50,239 nucleotides of DNA, from assembly GCA_913052135.1 (NCBI GenBank), contig CAJXDY010000014.1:1-50239 (forward strand), given 5' to 3'. This DNA is from UBA8106 sp913052135 (GTDB taxonomy: Bacteria > Acidobacteriota > Vicinamibacteria > Vicinamibacterales > UBA823). The translations under genes and the position numbers were made by a program. Numbering within the stretch: the stretch's first letter is position 1; every line of letters begins with the position of its first letter. Below, in pieces: positions 25,344 through 34,295 of this stretch. Below the pieces are notes generated by a model. It was not told where the DNA came from. It did no database searches and was given only the letters and a program-made list of their open reading frames with translations.

Positions 25344-26972
25344 TTAGACCATCTTGGGCGGTGCCGCATGCACTTGATATTCGCGAGGATCAATCGGTAC
25401 GTCGATGACTGCCGGCCGATTACTCATACGGCCCGCGTGAACGGCTTCAGCCAACTCCTCAAGCGACGTGACGCGCCGACTCCATGCGCCAAGCGCTGCC
25501 GCCGCCGCCGCAAAGTCGACGGAGCCATAGCGGACACCGCGTTCAGTGAGACCCCGGTTGGCTTGGGCAATTTGAATCAGACTCAGCGACTGGTCATTAA
25601 ATACAACCGTCACGAAGTGGAGTTTTTCTCGAACACAGGTCTCGACATCCCCTAGTGTCATCCCGAAGCCGCCGTCACCAATCGTACAAAGTACCGGGCG
25701 GTCCGGATACTGTAGTGTCGCTGCCATGGCTGCCGGAAACGCGTAACTCATCGACGACAGGCCGTTGGATTCAAAAAACGAAAACGGCGCAAACGTGGTC
25801 CACGCCTGTGTTGTAACAAACTTGATCGAACCGACGTCCGTCGTCAGAATCGTATCCGCAGCAGAAACTTGCCGGAGGCACCGCGTCACTTCCACCGGAG
25901 ACAGCCCATGATCGAGTTGTTCTGGGGGCGTCAACACATCCGCCAGCGTTGCTTGGAATCCCGTCAGCGATGATTCACTCCAGCCAGTCTGTGACCAAGA
26001 AATCCCGGCCAGCGCATCAAGCGAGGATCGCACCTCGCCCACGAGTTCAACAGCGGGCTTAAACTCCCCCGCCGCGATTGATAGCGGACCAATGGACACG
26101 ATCGGTAAGCTCTGATGCCATAACTTGTCGGACTCGACGGGCTCAAAGCCGACACCCACCAACAGATCAGCGGTACTCAGAAAATCGACGATGACACCAT
26201 CACCGGAGACCCCGCAGCAGACGCCAAAAAACTGTGGATGATCTTCTGGCAGGAGGCCTTTGGCCTTCGGCGTCACGAACACGGGCGCGCCAAACGCCTC
26301 AACAAAGCGGCGGACCGCTTCCACATCCGTCTCCGGGTTAAGATCCAGACCGAGAAGCACCACAGGACGCTGCGCCTGGTGAAGATGCTGCACCATGCGG
26401 TCGATGGCTTCAGTCGAAGCTGGAGCGATCGGCTCTGGCATGAGGGCCACACTTAAGGGATCCGTGTGCTGCCGATCTGGTTGGCGACTGACATCACTTG
26501 GCAGCCCAATGTGCACCGGTCCCATACGCGGTTCAAGCGTGCAGCAGAAGGCCTGGCGCACCTTCGCCGCGGTATCTTCCCCATTCAGCGTAATGGACAT
26601 CTTTGTAAACGGGCGGTAGACGGCATTCAAGTCAAGATTTTGGTGTGTCGCATAAGGCTGTGCCGCCACCGCGGTCGCTGCCGTGATGGCAAGCATGGGT
26701 GCGCGGTCAAGAAAGGCGTTCGCCACCCCAAGTGTCATATTCACGGCCCCTGGTCCCAAAGTCGAGACACACACACCGGGCCGGCGCTGCATCTGACCGG
26801 TGGCATCTGCCATCAAGGATGCGGTCGCTTCGTGGCGCGTCAGGAGAAACTCAATCCCGACCTTGCGAGCCGCTTCAACAAAATCGAGAATCTCACCACC
26901 TGGTAAGCCGTACATCCGAGTGATGCCGCCATCCTTGAGTGTTTGTGCAAGTACCTCCGCACACGTCGCCAT
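25344..26972 (-). CDS. Thiamine diphosphate-dependent enzyme (acetolactate synthase large subunit-like)
   Basis: This 542-residue enzyme has the three domains of the acetolactate synthase/benzoylformate decarboxylase superfamily. The N-terminal pyrimidine-binding domain has the catalytic Glu48 in RHEATA. The middle domain spans about 190-330. The C-terminal domain holds the ThDP and Mg motif GDGGF (432-436) to ND (459-460). It would decarboxylate a 2-keto acid or condense two of them. It lacks most FAD-binding signatures and an associated small regulatory subunit gene, so biosynthetic acetolactate synthase is not certain. AAAGGAG lies four bases before the ATG. The gene lies 41 bases after the heme enzyme gene on the same strand; the logic of the grouping is unclear. 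Confidence 0.88.
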   Translation of the reverse strand: MATCAEVLAQTLKDGGITRMYGLPGGEILDFVEAARKVGIEFLLTRHEATASLMADATGQMQRRPGVCVSTLGPGAVNMTLGVANAFLDRAPMLAITAATAVAAQPYATHQNLDLNAVYRPFTKMSITLNGEDTAAKVRQAFCCTLEPRMGPVHIGLPSDVSRQPDRQHTDPLSVALMPEPIAPASTEAIDRMVQHLHQAQRPVVLLGLDLNPETDVEAVRRFVEAFGAPVFVTPKAKGLLPEDHPQFFGVCCGVSGDGVIVDFLSTADLLVGVGFEPVESDKLWHQSLPIVSIGPLSIAAGEFKPAVELVGEVRSSLDALAGISWSQTGWSESSLTGFQATLADVLTPPEQLDHGLSPVEVTRCLRQVSAADTILTTDVGSIKFVTTQAWTTFAPFSFFESNGLSSMSYAFPAAMAATLQYPDRPVLCTIGDGGFGMTLGDVETCVREKLHFVTVVFNDQSLSLIQIAQANRGLTERGVRYGSVDFAAAAAALGAWSRRVTSLEELAEAVHAGRMSNRPAVIDVPIDPREYQVHAAPPKMV

Positions 26973-27013
26973 CTTGCTCCTTTAATTTTCAGGTCTCTAA
27001 CGTTGGATTACCG

Positions 27014-27790
27014 TTACCCCGTGTGTGAGTCAGCGAGTAACGGGCTTTGGTAGAGGACATGACCGATAAAAAACGGGCCCATCTTCTCGATAAATTCAGA
27101 TGTCTGGCGCGTACTGCGCATATCCTTAATCAACTTGGACAAGGGATACAAGTCCGACCCGACAATGCCCAACACGAATTCGTTGTCGTCAAGGTCGAGA
27201 CCGTGACATTCCAGCCGAATATCCGTGGCCGCGCCTGCTTCACCGTAAGCGCGTCCGATCAGCGCATGCTCCACCATCATCCGACCCTGCTCGGCTTTCT
27301 CAAGACGGTTGAACGCCCCCGACCTGCGGAGCGGATACCAGATGGCCCACGGGCGATCCGGATTCCCGACATTCCGTCGAGGCTTGTGCAATAGGAAGTC
27401 TTCTAGGTCGGCTTCACGACCAGCCGAATAAGTCCGACCAAGCATTGTGAAATCCGGTACTGGTGTCAGTTCGTCAAATGCTTCGTCGTGGAAGAGTTGA
27501 CGCGAAAGGGATTGTAAATCTTTCGGGTCTTCATCCATCAGCAGTACACCAATACCGTAAGGATCATTCACGTTCGAATAGAGGACAATTTCCGCGGTCT
27601 CGTAACGGGCCAAGCATTCGCGAATTTTGACCTCAATGCGCCCCCGACAATCAGTAAACACATGGAGCTGCATAAACAACCGCCTGTCTAAGGTCTGCGA
27701 TTGTCCGCGATGCGGGGCGCCATGCTCAAGCAAGTCTGGTACGAACGCTGGCGCCTTCGAACCGGAGGGCTTTTCCTTGGGGTCGTTCAT
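27014..27790 (-). CDS. hemQ: Coproheme decarboxylase / chlorite dismutase-like heme protein
   Basis: This 258-residue protein belongs to the chlorite dismutase family. H175 in VEHALIGRAYG is the proximal heme ligand. Y152 in WYPL matches the tyrosine that forms the radical in coproheme decarboxylases, about four residues closer to the His than in Firmicutes. The pattern LDLDDNEFVLG..GSDLYPLSKLIKDMR is typical of the C-terminal half. ChdC converts coproheme III to heme b, the last step of the coproporphyrin-dependent pathway. A true chlorite dismutase would have a distal Arg and usually a signal peptide; neither is evident. AAGGA precedes the ATG. It heads a minus-strand run with the ThDP enzyme and the lactamase-like protein. 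Confidence 0.88.
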   Translation of the reverse strand: MNDPKEKPSGSKAPAFVPDLLEHGAPHRGQSQTLDRRLFMQLHVFTDCRGRIEVKIRECLARYETAEIVLYSNVNDPYGIGVLLMDEDPKDLQSLSRQLFHDEAFDELTPVPDFTMLGRTYSAGREADLEDFLLHKPRRNVGNPDRPWAIWYPLRRSGAFNRLEKAEQGRMMVEHALIGRAYGEAGAATDIRLECHGLDLDDNEFVLGIVGSDLYPLSKLIKDMRSTRQTSEFIEKMGPFFIGHVLYQSPLLADSHTG

Positions 27791-27942
27791 CGTAATCCTT
27801 TCTCTCCAGCCACGGGATGCGAAACTGAACCTCTCTTGTCATCTTACACTGAGTGGAGTCTGGAAACCGTAGGACGACGACAAGTCGGGTATGCTACAAA
27901 AAATCGTAACGATCATGGTCTAATTACCCAGATACGTACGTT

Positions 27943-29595
27943 ATGAACAACGAACGACCGGTTCATCTCATCGCCAGTGGAGACTCGCGGCTCGCCGCGA
28001 ACCAACGATGCTGGCCAGCCCAAGCGGCGCTGGAAACCACGATCGGGCAGGTCTTCGCCGAGTTTGGTCGCCCAGTCACCCGTGCACATGACCTCATTCC
28101 CGATAAGGGCCACGGCTTCATTGATGGGCAAGCCTATGGGATGGACGTCTTTCGGCGACTGGACCCAGACGTTCCGCTAGTGGTCGCTACCGCTGTGTGG
28201 CAGTACACCAGTCACATCCTTGCTGGGTTGAGTAAGCACCGAGGGCCAATCCTCACTTTGGCGAACTGGAGTGGCGAATGGCCTGGCCTCGTGGGACTAC
28301 TTAACCTGAATGGGTCGTTGACGAAAGCCGGGGTGCCATACAGCACGATCTGGAGTGAAGATTTTCAGGATGACTTCGCGCGCCGATGCCTGAGTGACTG
28401 GATACAGTCCGGCGCATTTACCCATGAACTTGATCACGTCCGTGCACTTGCCGATCAGACGTGGCCGCTGGCGCTTGCCGAGTACGAACAACGAGGACGC
28501 GCACTCGCCGTGACGTTGCGTACCGACCAAGCCATCCTCGGAGTCTTTGACGAAGGCTGCATGGGGATGTTCAATGCGATCATTCCCGACCACCTGCTCC
28601 ACCCTCTCGGTATCTTTAAGGAACGTCTGAGTCAATCAGCGCTGTACGCCGCGATGCGTGACGTGCCAGACAGCACCGCTACCGCCCATTTCGAGTGGCT
28701 CCTCAACCGTGGTATGCAGTTTCGATTCGGGCAGGACGAGACCCAACATCTAACCCAGGCGCAGGTACTCGAAGGACTCAAGATGTATGACGCAGCTGCT
28801 CGACTCGCGGCTGACTTTGGGTGTGCAGCCATCGGGATTCAATATCAGCAAGGACTCAAGGATATCTGTGTCTCATCCGACCTTGCTGAAGGCTTATTAA
28901 ACAACCTGGACCGACCACCAGTGCAAGATGCACAGGGCAATGAAGTCTTCGCAGCTTCGGCAATCCCGCATTTCAATGAAGTTGACGAGTGTGCGGGTGT
29001 CGATGCGATCCTCACCAATCGAGTCTGGACGAACCTCGGGCTCGACCCTTCAACGACACTTCATGATGTTCGGTGGGGTGAAGCCGTGCACGATTACGGT
29101 ATTGACGAATTCGTGTGGGTGTTCGAGATCTCAGGCGCCGCACCCGCCAATCATTTCATTGATGGCTACCGAGGAGCTGTTGGGGAACGTCAGCCGCCCA
29201 TGTATTTCCCACTTGGCGGTTCAACCCTAAAAGGCATTAGCAAGCCGGGTGAGATCGTTTGGAGCCGGATCTATATCGAAAGCAACATGCTCCACATGGA
29301 CATCGGCCGTGGTGGTGTCGTTCGACTCCCTGATGAGGAAACGGAACGGCGTTGGACTCTAACGACCCCCCAATGGCCCATCATGCATGCTGTGCTCTAC
29401 GGGGTCAGCCGTGATCAATTGATGGCTAAACACAAGGCGAACCACGTCCAAGTCGCTTATGCTCCGAATGCGACTACAGCCTTGCAAGCATTGATTGCCA
29501 AGGCGTCGATGGCCAAGGAACTAGGTCTACAGATTCATCTGTGTGGCACTCTTGAAGATGACCTGAGCTACCACCAACGAACCGAGCAGTCCTGA
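27943..29595 (+). CDS. L-fucose isomerase-like protein
   Basis: This 550-residue soluble protein resembles the fucose/arabinose isomerase superfamily in its first 400 residues (YGMDVFRRLDPDVPLVVATAVWQYTSHI, LLNLNGSLTKAG). Stretches such as FDEGCMGMFNAIIPD and QYQQGLKD lie where the family places metal-binding acidic residues, and HMDIGRGGVV is near the C-terminus. It would isomerise an aldose and a ketose with a divalent metal. I could not align the catalytic Glu-Asp-His triad with confidence, so the reaction is not certain; proteins of this length and look are annotated as fucose isomerase in Acidobacteriota and Planctomycetota. The ATG has no clear Shine-Dalgarno. It is convergent with a small gene and the LacD-type aldolase. 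Confidence 0.75.
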   Translation: MNNERPVHLIASGDSRLAANQRCWPAQAALETTIGQVFAEFGRPVTRAHDLIPDKGHGFIDGQAYGMDVFRRLDPDVPLVVATAVWQYTSHILAGLSKHRGPILTLANWSGEWPGLVGLLNLNGSLTKAGVPYSTIWSEDFQDDFARRCLSDWIQSGAFTHELDHVRALADQTWPLALAEYEQRGRALAVTLRTDQAILGVFDEGCMGMFNAIIPDHLLHPLGIFKERLSQSALYAAMRDVPDSTATAHFEWLLNRGMQFRFGQDETQHLTQAQVLEGLKMYDAAARLAADFGCAAIGIQYQQGLKDICVSSDLAEGLLNNLDRPPVQDAQGNEVFAASAIPHFNEVDECAGVDAILTNRVWTNLGLDPSTTLHDVRWGEAVHDYGIDEFVWVFEISGAAPANHFIDGYRGAVGERQPPMYFPLGGSTLKGISKPGEIVWSRIYIESNMLHMDIGRGGVVRLPDEETERRWTLTTPQWPIMHAVLYGVSRDQLMAKHKANHVQVAYAPNATTALQALIAKASMAKELGLQIHLCGTLEDDLSYHQRTEQS

Positions 29596-29619
29596 CCACT
29601 CACGGTCTCTCATCAGGAT

Positions 29620-29874
29620 TCAGCCAGACTCCGTCGCCCAGCGATTGCTCGCTAAAGACATTAGGGTGTAACGCTGCCGCAAATTCTCCACCAAGCTTGC
29701 ATACTCATCCTTCGGAAATTCTTTACGCATCAGTCGCTTTCGGAGACCTCGCAATTCGTACAAGTAGAGGTTAGTAAGGTGATCCTTGACCAGTTGAGGT
29801 GGTGTCGAGGACGTCGGTTGTAACCCATGGCCCTCGAGCGCCTTCAGCACGTGAGCGTGATAAACGTAGTGCAT
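29620..29874 (-). CDS. Small uncharacterised protein, 84 residues
   Basis: This basic, helical protein has the pattern HYVYHAHVLKALEGHGL at the N-terminus, then PPQLVKDHLTNLYLYELRGLRKRLMRKEFPKDEY and RQRYTLMSL. It has no signal peptide, cysteine or metal motif. The regular charge spacing and the codon use like its neighbours argue that it is real, and its sense strand is compact between two genes (24 and 59 bases). I have a weak memory of similar short proteins in Acidobacteriota but cannot name a family. The ATG at 29874 is preferred to a TTG just upstream. It is downstream of the aldolase gene on the same strand. Confidence 0.6.
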   Translation of the reverse strand: MHYVYHAHVLKALEGHGLQPTSSTPPQLVKDHLTNLYLYELRGLRKRLMRKEFPKDEYASLVENLRQRYTLMSLASNRWATESG

Positions 29875-29933
29875 CAATGCAAATAATCAGGCGTGAATCG
29901 CGATCAAAGAAGTTTTAATCACAGCAATCCACC

Positions 29934-30944
29934 TTATGCCAAGGCGTCAGCTGAATCGGCGCCATACGCCGCGTACCATGGACTGGCTGTTTGCAACCGG
30001 TCATTCACATTGTTGATGTTGGCAACCCCTTCACTTTCAAGCCAAGTCCGAAACGCGCTGACGCCCTGTTTCGCATAAACAGGAATTCCTTCTTTCCAAG
30101 TTGCACGTCCGCACAATACTCCAGAAAACTTGACGCCAGAGTCAGTCGCAAGTTGAAGTGATTCGGTGAACTCCGCATTACTCACACCCGCTGAAAGATA
30201 GATAAACGGCTTCGTGGCAACCGCTGCAGCTGCTCGAAAATGCTCCATCGCCTCATCCTTGGTATAAGCCTTCGTCCCGGCGAAGGTCTGAGCACCCTCG
30301 ACACACTTCATATTAACTGGCACTTCCACTTTCATCACATCAACGCCGTAACGTTCCTTCGTAAACTCTGCCATGCTGAGTTTGACCACTTCGGGTTTGA
30401 TCTTGGCAAATTCAGGTCCCTTCTCATCACCACCACTAGGATCGTAACCAACTGGTTCAAGAAAGAATGGAATGTCGTTTGCTCTGCACTCATCCCCTAT
30501 TCGTTCAATCCATGCATGCTTCTCCTCGTTGATCGTCTTATCTTCGAATGGTGAGTAGTACAACAAAATCTTGATGCAATTTGCGCCTTGCTCTTGTAAG
30601 CGCTTCACAGACCAGTGCTGCAAAAGACCAGATAACCGACCAGGTTGGGTATTGTCGTATCCACTTGATTCGTAAGCCAGCAGTAATCCGGCGTTCTTCG
30701 ATCGCTGCTTCGAAGCTTCGAGTCCCCATTGGGGATCTAGAAGAATTGCACTAGCGTGTGGTGTCAATACTTCTGCAACAACTGCCTTAAATTCCTGCAT
30801 CATCGTGTCCGTAATATCGCCACCCTTTTGCGCGGCCAAAGATTTTTTTAAGGAGCCACGTTGATCCATCGCAGCAGCGGCGATTACGCCCCGGTCGTTC
30901 GAAACTGCCTTCATACCTGCAAGTTTTCCTGATGTGATATGCAC
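29934..30944 (-). CDS. lacD: Class I tagatose 1,6-bisphosphate aldolase, LacD family
   Basis: This 336-residue TIM-barrel enzyme cleaves tagatose or fructose 1,6-bisphosphate to dihydroxyacetone phosphate and glyceraldehyde 3-phosphate. The Schiff-base lysine K205 is in DVMKVEVPVN and K125 in CIKILLYYSP; both carry the same numbers as in streptococcal LacD. FLEPVGYD, IYLSAGVSN and GVLCGRATWKEG complete the active site. Class I LacD enzymes need no metal. The start is GTG at 30944, supported by AGGAG seven bases upstream. Near the fucose isomerase-like gene it may serve ketose-phosphate breakdown, though a transferred kinase partner is not in the window. Divergent from the lytic transglycosylase. 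Confidence 0.93.
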   Translation of the reverse strand: MHITSGKLAGMKAVSNDRGVIAAAAMDQRGSLKKSLAAQKGGDITDTMMQEFKAVVAEVLTPHASAILLDPQWGLEASKQRSKNAGLLLAYESSGYDNTQPGRLSGLLQHWSVKRLQEQGANCIKILLYYSPFEDKTINEEKHAWIERIGDECRANDIPFFLEPVGYDPSGGDEKGPEFAKIKPEVVKLSMAEFTKERYGVDVMKVEVPVNMKCVEGAQTFAGTKAYTKDEAMEHFRAAAAVATKPFIYLSAGVSNAEFTESLQLATDSGVKFSGVLCGRATWKEGIPVYAKQGVSAFRTWLESEGVANINNVNDRLQTASPWYAAYGADSADALA

Positions 30945-31150
30945 AAAACTTCTCCTATCGATTGTGGTGCGCCCTGCTTAAGCCTCGACTGTCTTTCCTC
31001 AAGCCTACGGGCACATACGAAGATGGGTGACGCCCATTCCTGCGGACATTGTAACGTCTTTGGAACACGTCGACCAGCCAACCAGTGCAAAGATATGCCG
31101 CATGGAAAGCTTCGCGGCGCGGACTCATACAAGAATTGGAAATCGGAAGC

Positions 31151-33409
31151 ATGGTACGCTGGAGCGTCATGGATAGACACACTTGGAACCTCAACGGCCA
31201 AGCGATGGGACTCTTGGTAGCGTTTTGGGTGCTGAGCTGGAACTTGCTAGTAACGCCAGTAGTCGCTAGTGAACAAATACGGCTCCCTTCCACCAATTAT
31301 CCTCAGGTGTTCGAGGTTCGAAATACTGATAATGCTCCGGCAGCCCTAGCAATGATCGACGAAGTCATTCGTGGAACCCCACAATCAACGGCACCAATTG
31401 CAGCACGAGTGTTGAAAGCGAGTCTCTTAGCCGAACTGGAACGATACACCGAAAGCAGGCAGCTACTGCTCGCGATTGCCGAAGAGGAACCTACATTACG
31501 TCAATTCGCTCTCACGACCGTAATCACACATCTAACGAGTCAGGGTGACGCCGCTCAAGCACATAAGTACCTGCGGTTATTAACCAATGATCAACCGGAG
31601 CGAGAACATCTCGACTTGATACTCAACATTGCTGACACCTATAACAAGAATGGAACCACGCAAGAGTCAAGGACTATGTACCGTCAGGCCCTGCGACTTC
31701 GCACCTCAGGCCGTTCAGCTGACCGAGCCCGGCTCGGTATCGCTGACATCGAGGCGGCGGCCGGCAATATTGAACGTGCTCTAGAACTCTACCGTGAGGC
31801 TCAAATCTTGAGTAGGACGGCAGATAGTTTTATAGCTGCCCGTTCTGCAGAAAATCTTCTCGTTAGCTCGACGGGCGCCACGCGCACACCATTAAGTAAC
31901 ACTCAGTACCAAGAACACACGAAGCGTCTTCGCAATCAAGCGCGCTATGAAGCAGCCCTTGAACTGATTGATGATTGGAATGATAACAACCCTGATGGTG
32001 AACAGAACGCGGTCATCCAACTCGAGAGAATCGAGACGTTCTATGCTATGCGGGCTAATGCTGAAGCGAAACGTCTCTGTGAGGAGTTTGCGAGGCAGTA
32101 CCCAACACACGAAGAATTGCCGCGTGTTCGTCTGACACGATTTCGCTTGGCCGTTCGAGAAGCGAAAACTGACGAAGTTAAAAACCTAGGTCGTGATCTG
32201 TGGTCAGGTCGGATCCCTGGAACATCGACGACTATTCGTCGCAGCACGGGAACTTTACTCGCGGCCTATCTGGTCGCGGTCGGCGAAATTAAAGAAGGTC
32301 TGGCAGTCTATCGCGAACTGTACCGCATGACTGAGAACGCCTCCGATCGCCGTACGGTGCTATGGCGAGCCGGCGTGGCCGCAATTCGCGTCGGCCAGTA
32401 CGAACGTGCTGCCCTGAACCTCCGTGGACTGCTGCAGCGAAAGCCGACTGGCGATCTTGAACCAGCAGCATTGTATTGGTGTGGCATTGCGGAACACCGC
32501 TTGTCCCGTGAGGATCAAGCTATTAAGCTGTTCCAAGCACTCCAACAACGGTTTCCGTATCACTACTACGGACTTAAAGCCAAAAAACGCCTGCAGGAAA
32601 TGAGCATCGGCGCAAACCCCGAAACTTTTGTTCCAGAAACACGGACAATGACTTTTCCTGTCTTAAAGCTTTCGGTTTCTACGACTCAGCAACCTGAATT
32701 TAAAGCTGCCTCAATACTTGCGCAAGCTGGTCTCGCCGCAGACGCTGCAGATTCTGTTCGAAAACTACTGGAACGTCAGCGTGGCAGCCAAGCTCTCGCA
32801 CTGGTCACTGTACGCGCCTTGGCAAATGCAGGTGCTTACAATCAAGGAATCAACATTCTCGTGAATCATTTTGGCGAGTTCCTACGTCAACCAGCGAATG
32901 GGTTACCAGATGATTTCTGGAAGCTCGTTTACCCACGTCCCTTCCTAAAGGACGTAGAAGACGCCGGCGAAGTGCAAAGCGTCGATCCCTTGCTACTCTA
33001 TGCACTCATGCGTCAGGAATCACGCTTCGATCCCAACGCGCGATCTTTGGTTGGCGCTCTCGGTTTAATGCAGATCATGCCCTACACAGCCGAAGACCTC
33101 CGTGTAACAGCAGGTCTTGAAGACGTCTTTTTAGAAGAAGCAGTCCTCCTGCAACCACGGATTAATACTCGCTTAGGGGCCACGCTCATGCGAAGATTAC
33201 TCACAATGTTTGAGGGTGCCGTCGCTCCGGTTGCAACCTCCTATAATGCAGGCGAAGATTTAGCGGCCGTATGGTGGCAAGCTGCCGATGGACTTCGTGA
33301 AGATCAATTTGTTGATTCAATCCCGTATAGTGAAACACGTCGGTTTGTACGTGAAGTAATCACCAATTACACGGCATACCGGCGTTTATATGCACCAACT
33401 AGTCCGTGA
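31151..33409 (+). CDS. slt: Soluble lytic murein transglycosylase (Slt70-like) with TPR-like superhelix
   Basis: This protein of about 752 residues has an N-terminal membrane or signal helix (residues ~19-39) ending VVASEQ. A long alpha-superhelical, TPR-like region follows (about 60-560). The C-terminal SLT domain has the catalytic glutamate (about E623) in MRQESRFDPNA, then GALGLMQIMP and APVATSYNAGED. The enzyme cuts the glycan backbone of peptidoglycan, making 1,6-anhydromuropeptides, in the periplasm. The start is uncertain: ATG at 31151, 31169 or 31205, and a GTG at 31085, all are in frame; 31151 has GGAAA eight bases upstream. Divergent from lacD, with about 205 bases between that hold no other gene. 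Confidence 0.92.
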   Translation: MVRWSVMDRHTWNLNGQAMGLLVAFWVLSWNLLVTPVVASEQIRLPSTNYPQVFEVRNTDNAPAALAMIDEVIRGTPQSTAPIAARVLKASLLAELERYTESRQLLLAIAEEEPTLRQFALTTVITHLTSQGDAAQAHKYLRLLTNDQPEREHLDLILNIADTYNKNGTTQESRTMYRQALRLRTSGRSADRARLGIADIEAAAGNIERALELYREAQILSRTADSFIAARSAENLLVSSTGATRTPLSNTQYQEHTKRLRNQARYEAALELIDDWNDNNPDGEQNAVIQLERIETFYAMRANAEAKRLCEEFARQYPTHEELPRVRLTRFRLAVREAKTDEVKNLGRDLWSGRIPGTSTTIRRSTGTLLAAYLVAVGEIKEGLAVYRELYRMTENASDRRTVLWRAGVAAIRVGQYERAALNLRGLLQRKPTGDLEPAALYWCGIAEHRLSREDQAIKLFQALQQRFPYHYYGLKAKKRLQEMSIGANPETFVPETRTMTFPVLKLSVSTTQQPEFKAASILAQAGLAADAADSVRKLLERQRGSQALALVTVRALANAGAYNQGINILVNHFGEFLRQPANGLPDDFWKLVYPRPFLKDVEDAGEVQSVDPLLLYALMRQESRFDPNARSLVGALGLMQIMPYTAEDLRVTAGLEDVFLEEAVLLQPRINTRLGATLMRRLLTMFEGAVAPVATSYNAGEDLAAVWWQAADGLREDQFVDSIPYSETRRFVREVITNYTAYRRLYAPTSP

Positions 33410-33497
33410 ATCGAATCGCCCAACTTATTTGAGAGAGCGCACTGAGGTCGAAAGGATTGAGGGACATGTTTCTTGATTGGAATGGAGGTCACCACTC

Positions 33498-34286
33498 GTG
33501 CAACTCGGTCTAAAAGGTAAACGTGCATTGGTTTATGCTGCAAGCCGAGGGCTCGGGTATGCATGTGCGTTGGGCTTAGCGAGAGAGGGATGCGACCTAG
33601 TCATCACCAGCCGCGATGACGCTCGTATCAATGAAGCCGCTGAACGTATTCGTGCGGATGCTGGAACGCGTGTCCACCCCGTCGCTTCCGATGTTAGCCA
33701 ACATGACACGCCGTACGCACTAGTACAAACGTGCGTCAGACTATACGGTGGCCTTGAAATCGCATTGCATAACGCTGGTGGTCCACCAGCCGGTGACTCG
33801 TCAGAGGTGTCCACAGACCAGTGGACGACAGCCTTTGACCTTAATTTAATGAGTTTCGTAGAACTAGCCCGCGCTGCGACACCTGAAATGAAGAAGACAG
33901 GTTACGGACGACTGCTCACAATCGCCTCTTCGTCAATCCGTCAACCGATTCCAGGTCTCGTGCTTTCCAATGCAATGCGAATGGCCGTGTTAGGAACGGC
34001 TAAAACATTATCGAAGGAGCTCGCCAAAGACGGCATTCTAGTAAACGTCATTGCACCGGGACGTCTATCAACCGAGCGGGTCGACGAACTTGATCGCGCA
34101 GACGCAGCACGCTCTAACCAATCCTTTGAAGCTGTCCGGTCGGCCGCGATTCAGACGATTCCTCTGGGCCGACTCGGACAGCCAGACGAACTCGCCAACC
34201 TTGCCGTATTTCTTGCGTCGGAAGCCGCAAGCTACATTACTGGCAGTGCGATCCAAGTCGACGGTGGTCTAATAAGCAGTTATTAG
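33498..34286 (+). CDS. Short-chain dehydrogenase/reductase family protein with non-canonical active site
   Basis: This 262-residue Rossmann-fold protein has the nucleotide loop as AASRGLG (14-20), SDVS after the third strand, NAGG, and the C-terminal segment GRLGQPDELANLAVFLASEAASYITG...VDGG as in FabG-like enzymes. The catalytic YxxxK position reads SNAMR, so the Tyr and Lys of the usual tetrad are missing. A conserved-domain subgroup described as BKR-like SDR-like has this feature. It may bind NAD(P) without classic chemistry or use another mechanism. The GTG at 33498 has GGAGG at 33483-33487 and is preferred to the upstream TTG. It follows slt by 88 bases. Confidence 0.88.
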   Translation: MQLGLKGKRALVYAASRGLGYACALGLAREGCDLVITSRDDARINEAAERIRADAGTRVHPVASDVSQHDTPYALVQTCVRLYGGLEIALHNAGGPPAGDSSEVSTDQWTTAFDLNLMSFVELARAATPEMKKTGYGRLLTIASSSIRQPIPGLVLSNAMRMAVLGTAKTLSKELAKDGILVNVIAPGRLSTERVDELDRADAARSNQSFEAVRSAAIQTIPLGRLGQPDELANLAVFLASEAASYITGSAIQVDGGLISSY

Positions 34287-34295
34287 GTCGTTCGC

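Noticed and set aside
26466..26906. 146-codon open frame on the plus strand
   Set aside because: Antisense to the ThDP enzyme; rich in His, Arg and Cys as expected for a reverse frame of a biased gene.
27014..27790. True chlorite dismutase
   Set aside because: The tyrosine in WYPL fits coproheme decarboxylases, there is no signal peptide, and no perchlorate or chlorate reductase genes are nearby.
30945..31150. Leader peptide or RNA element between lacD and slt
   Set aside because: Short frames exist but none has a ribosome site or conserved-looking sequence, and no stable hairpin with a T-run was seen.
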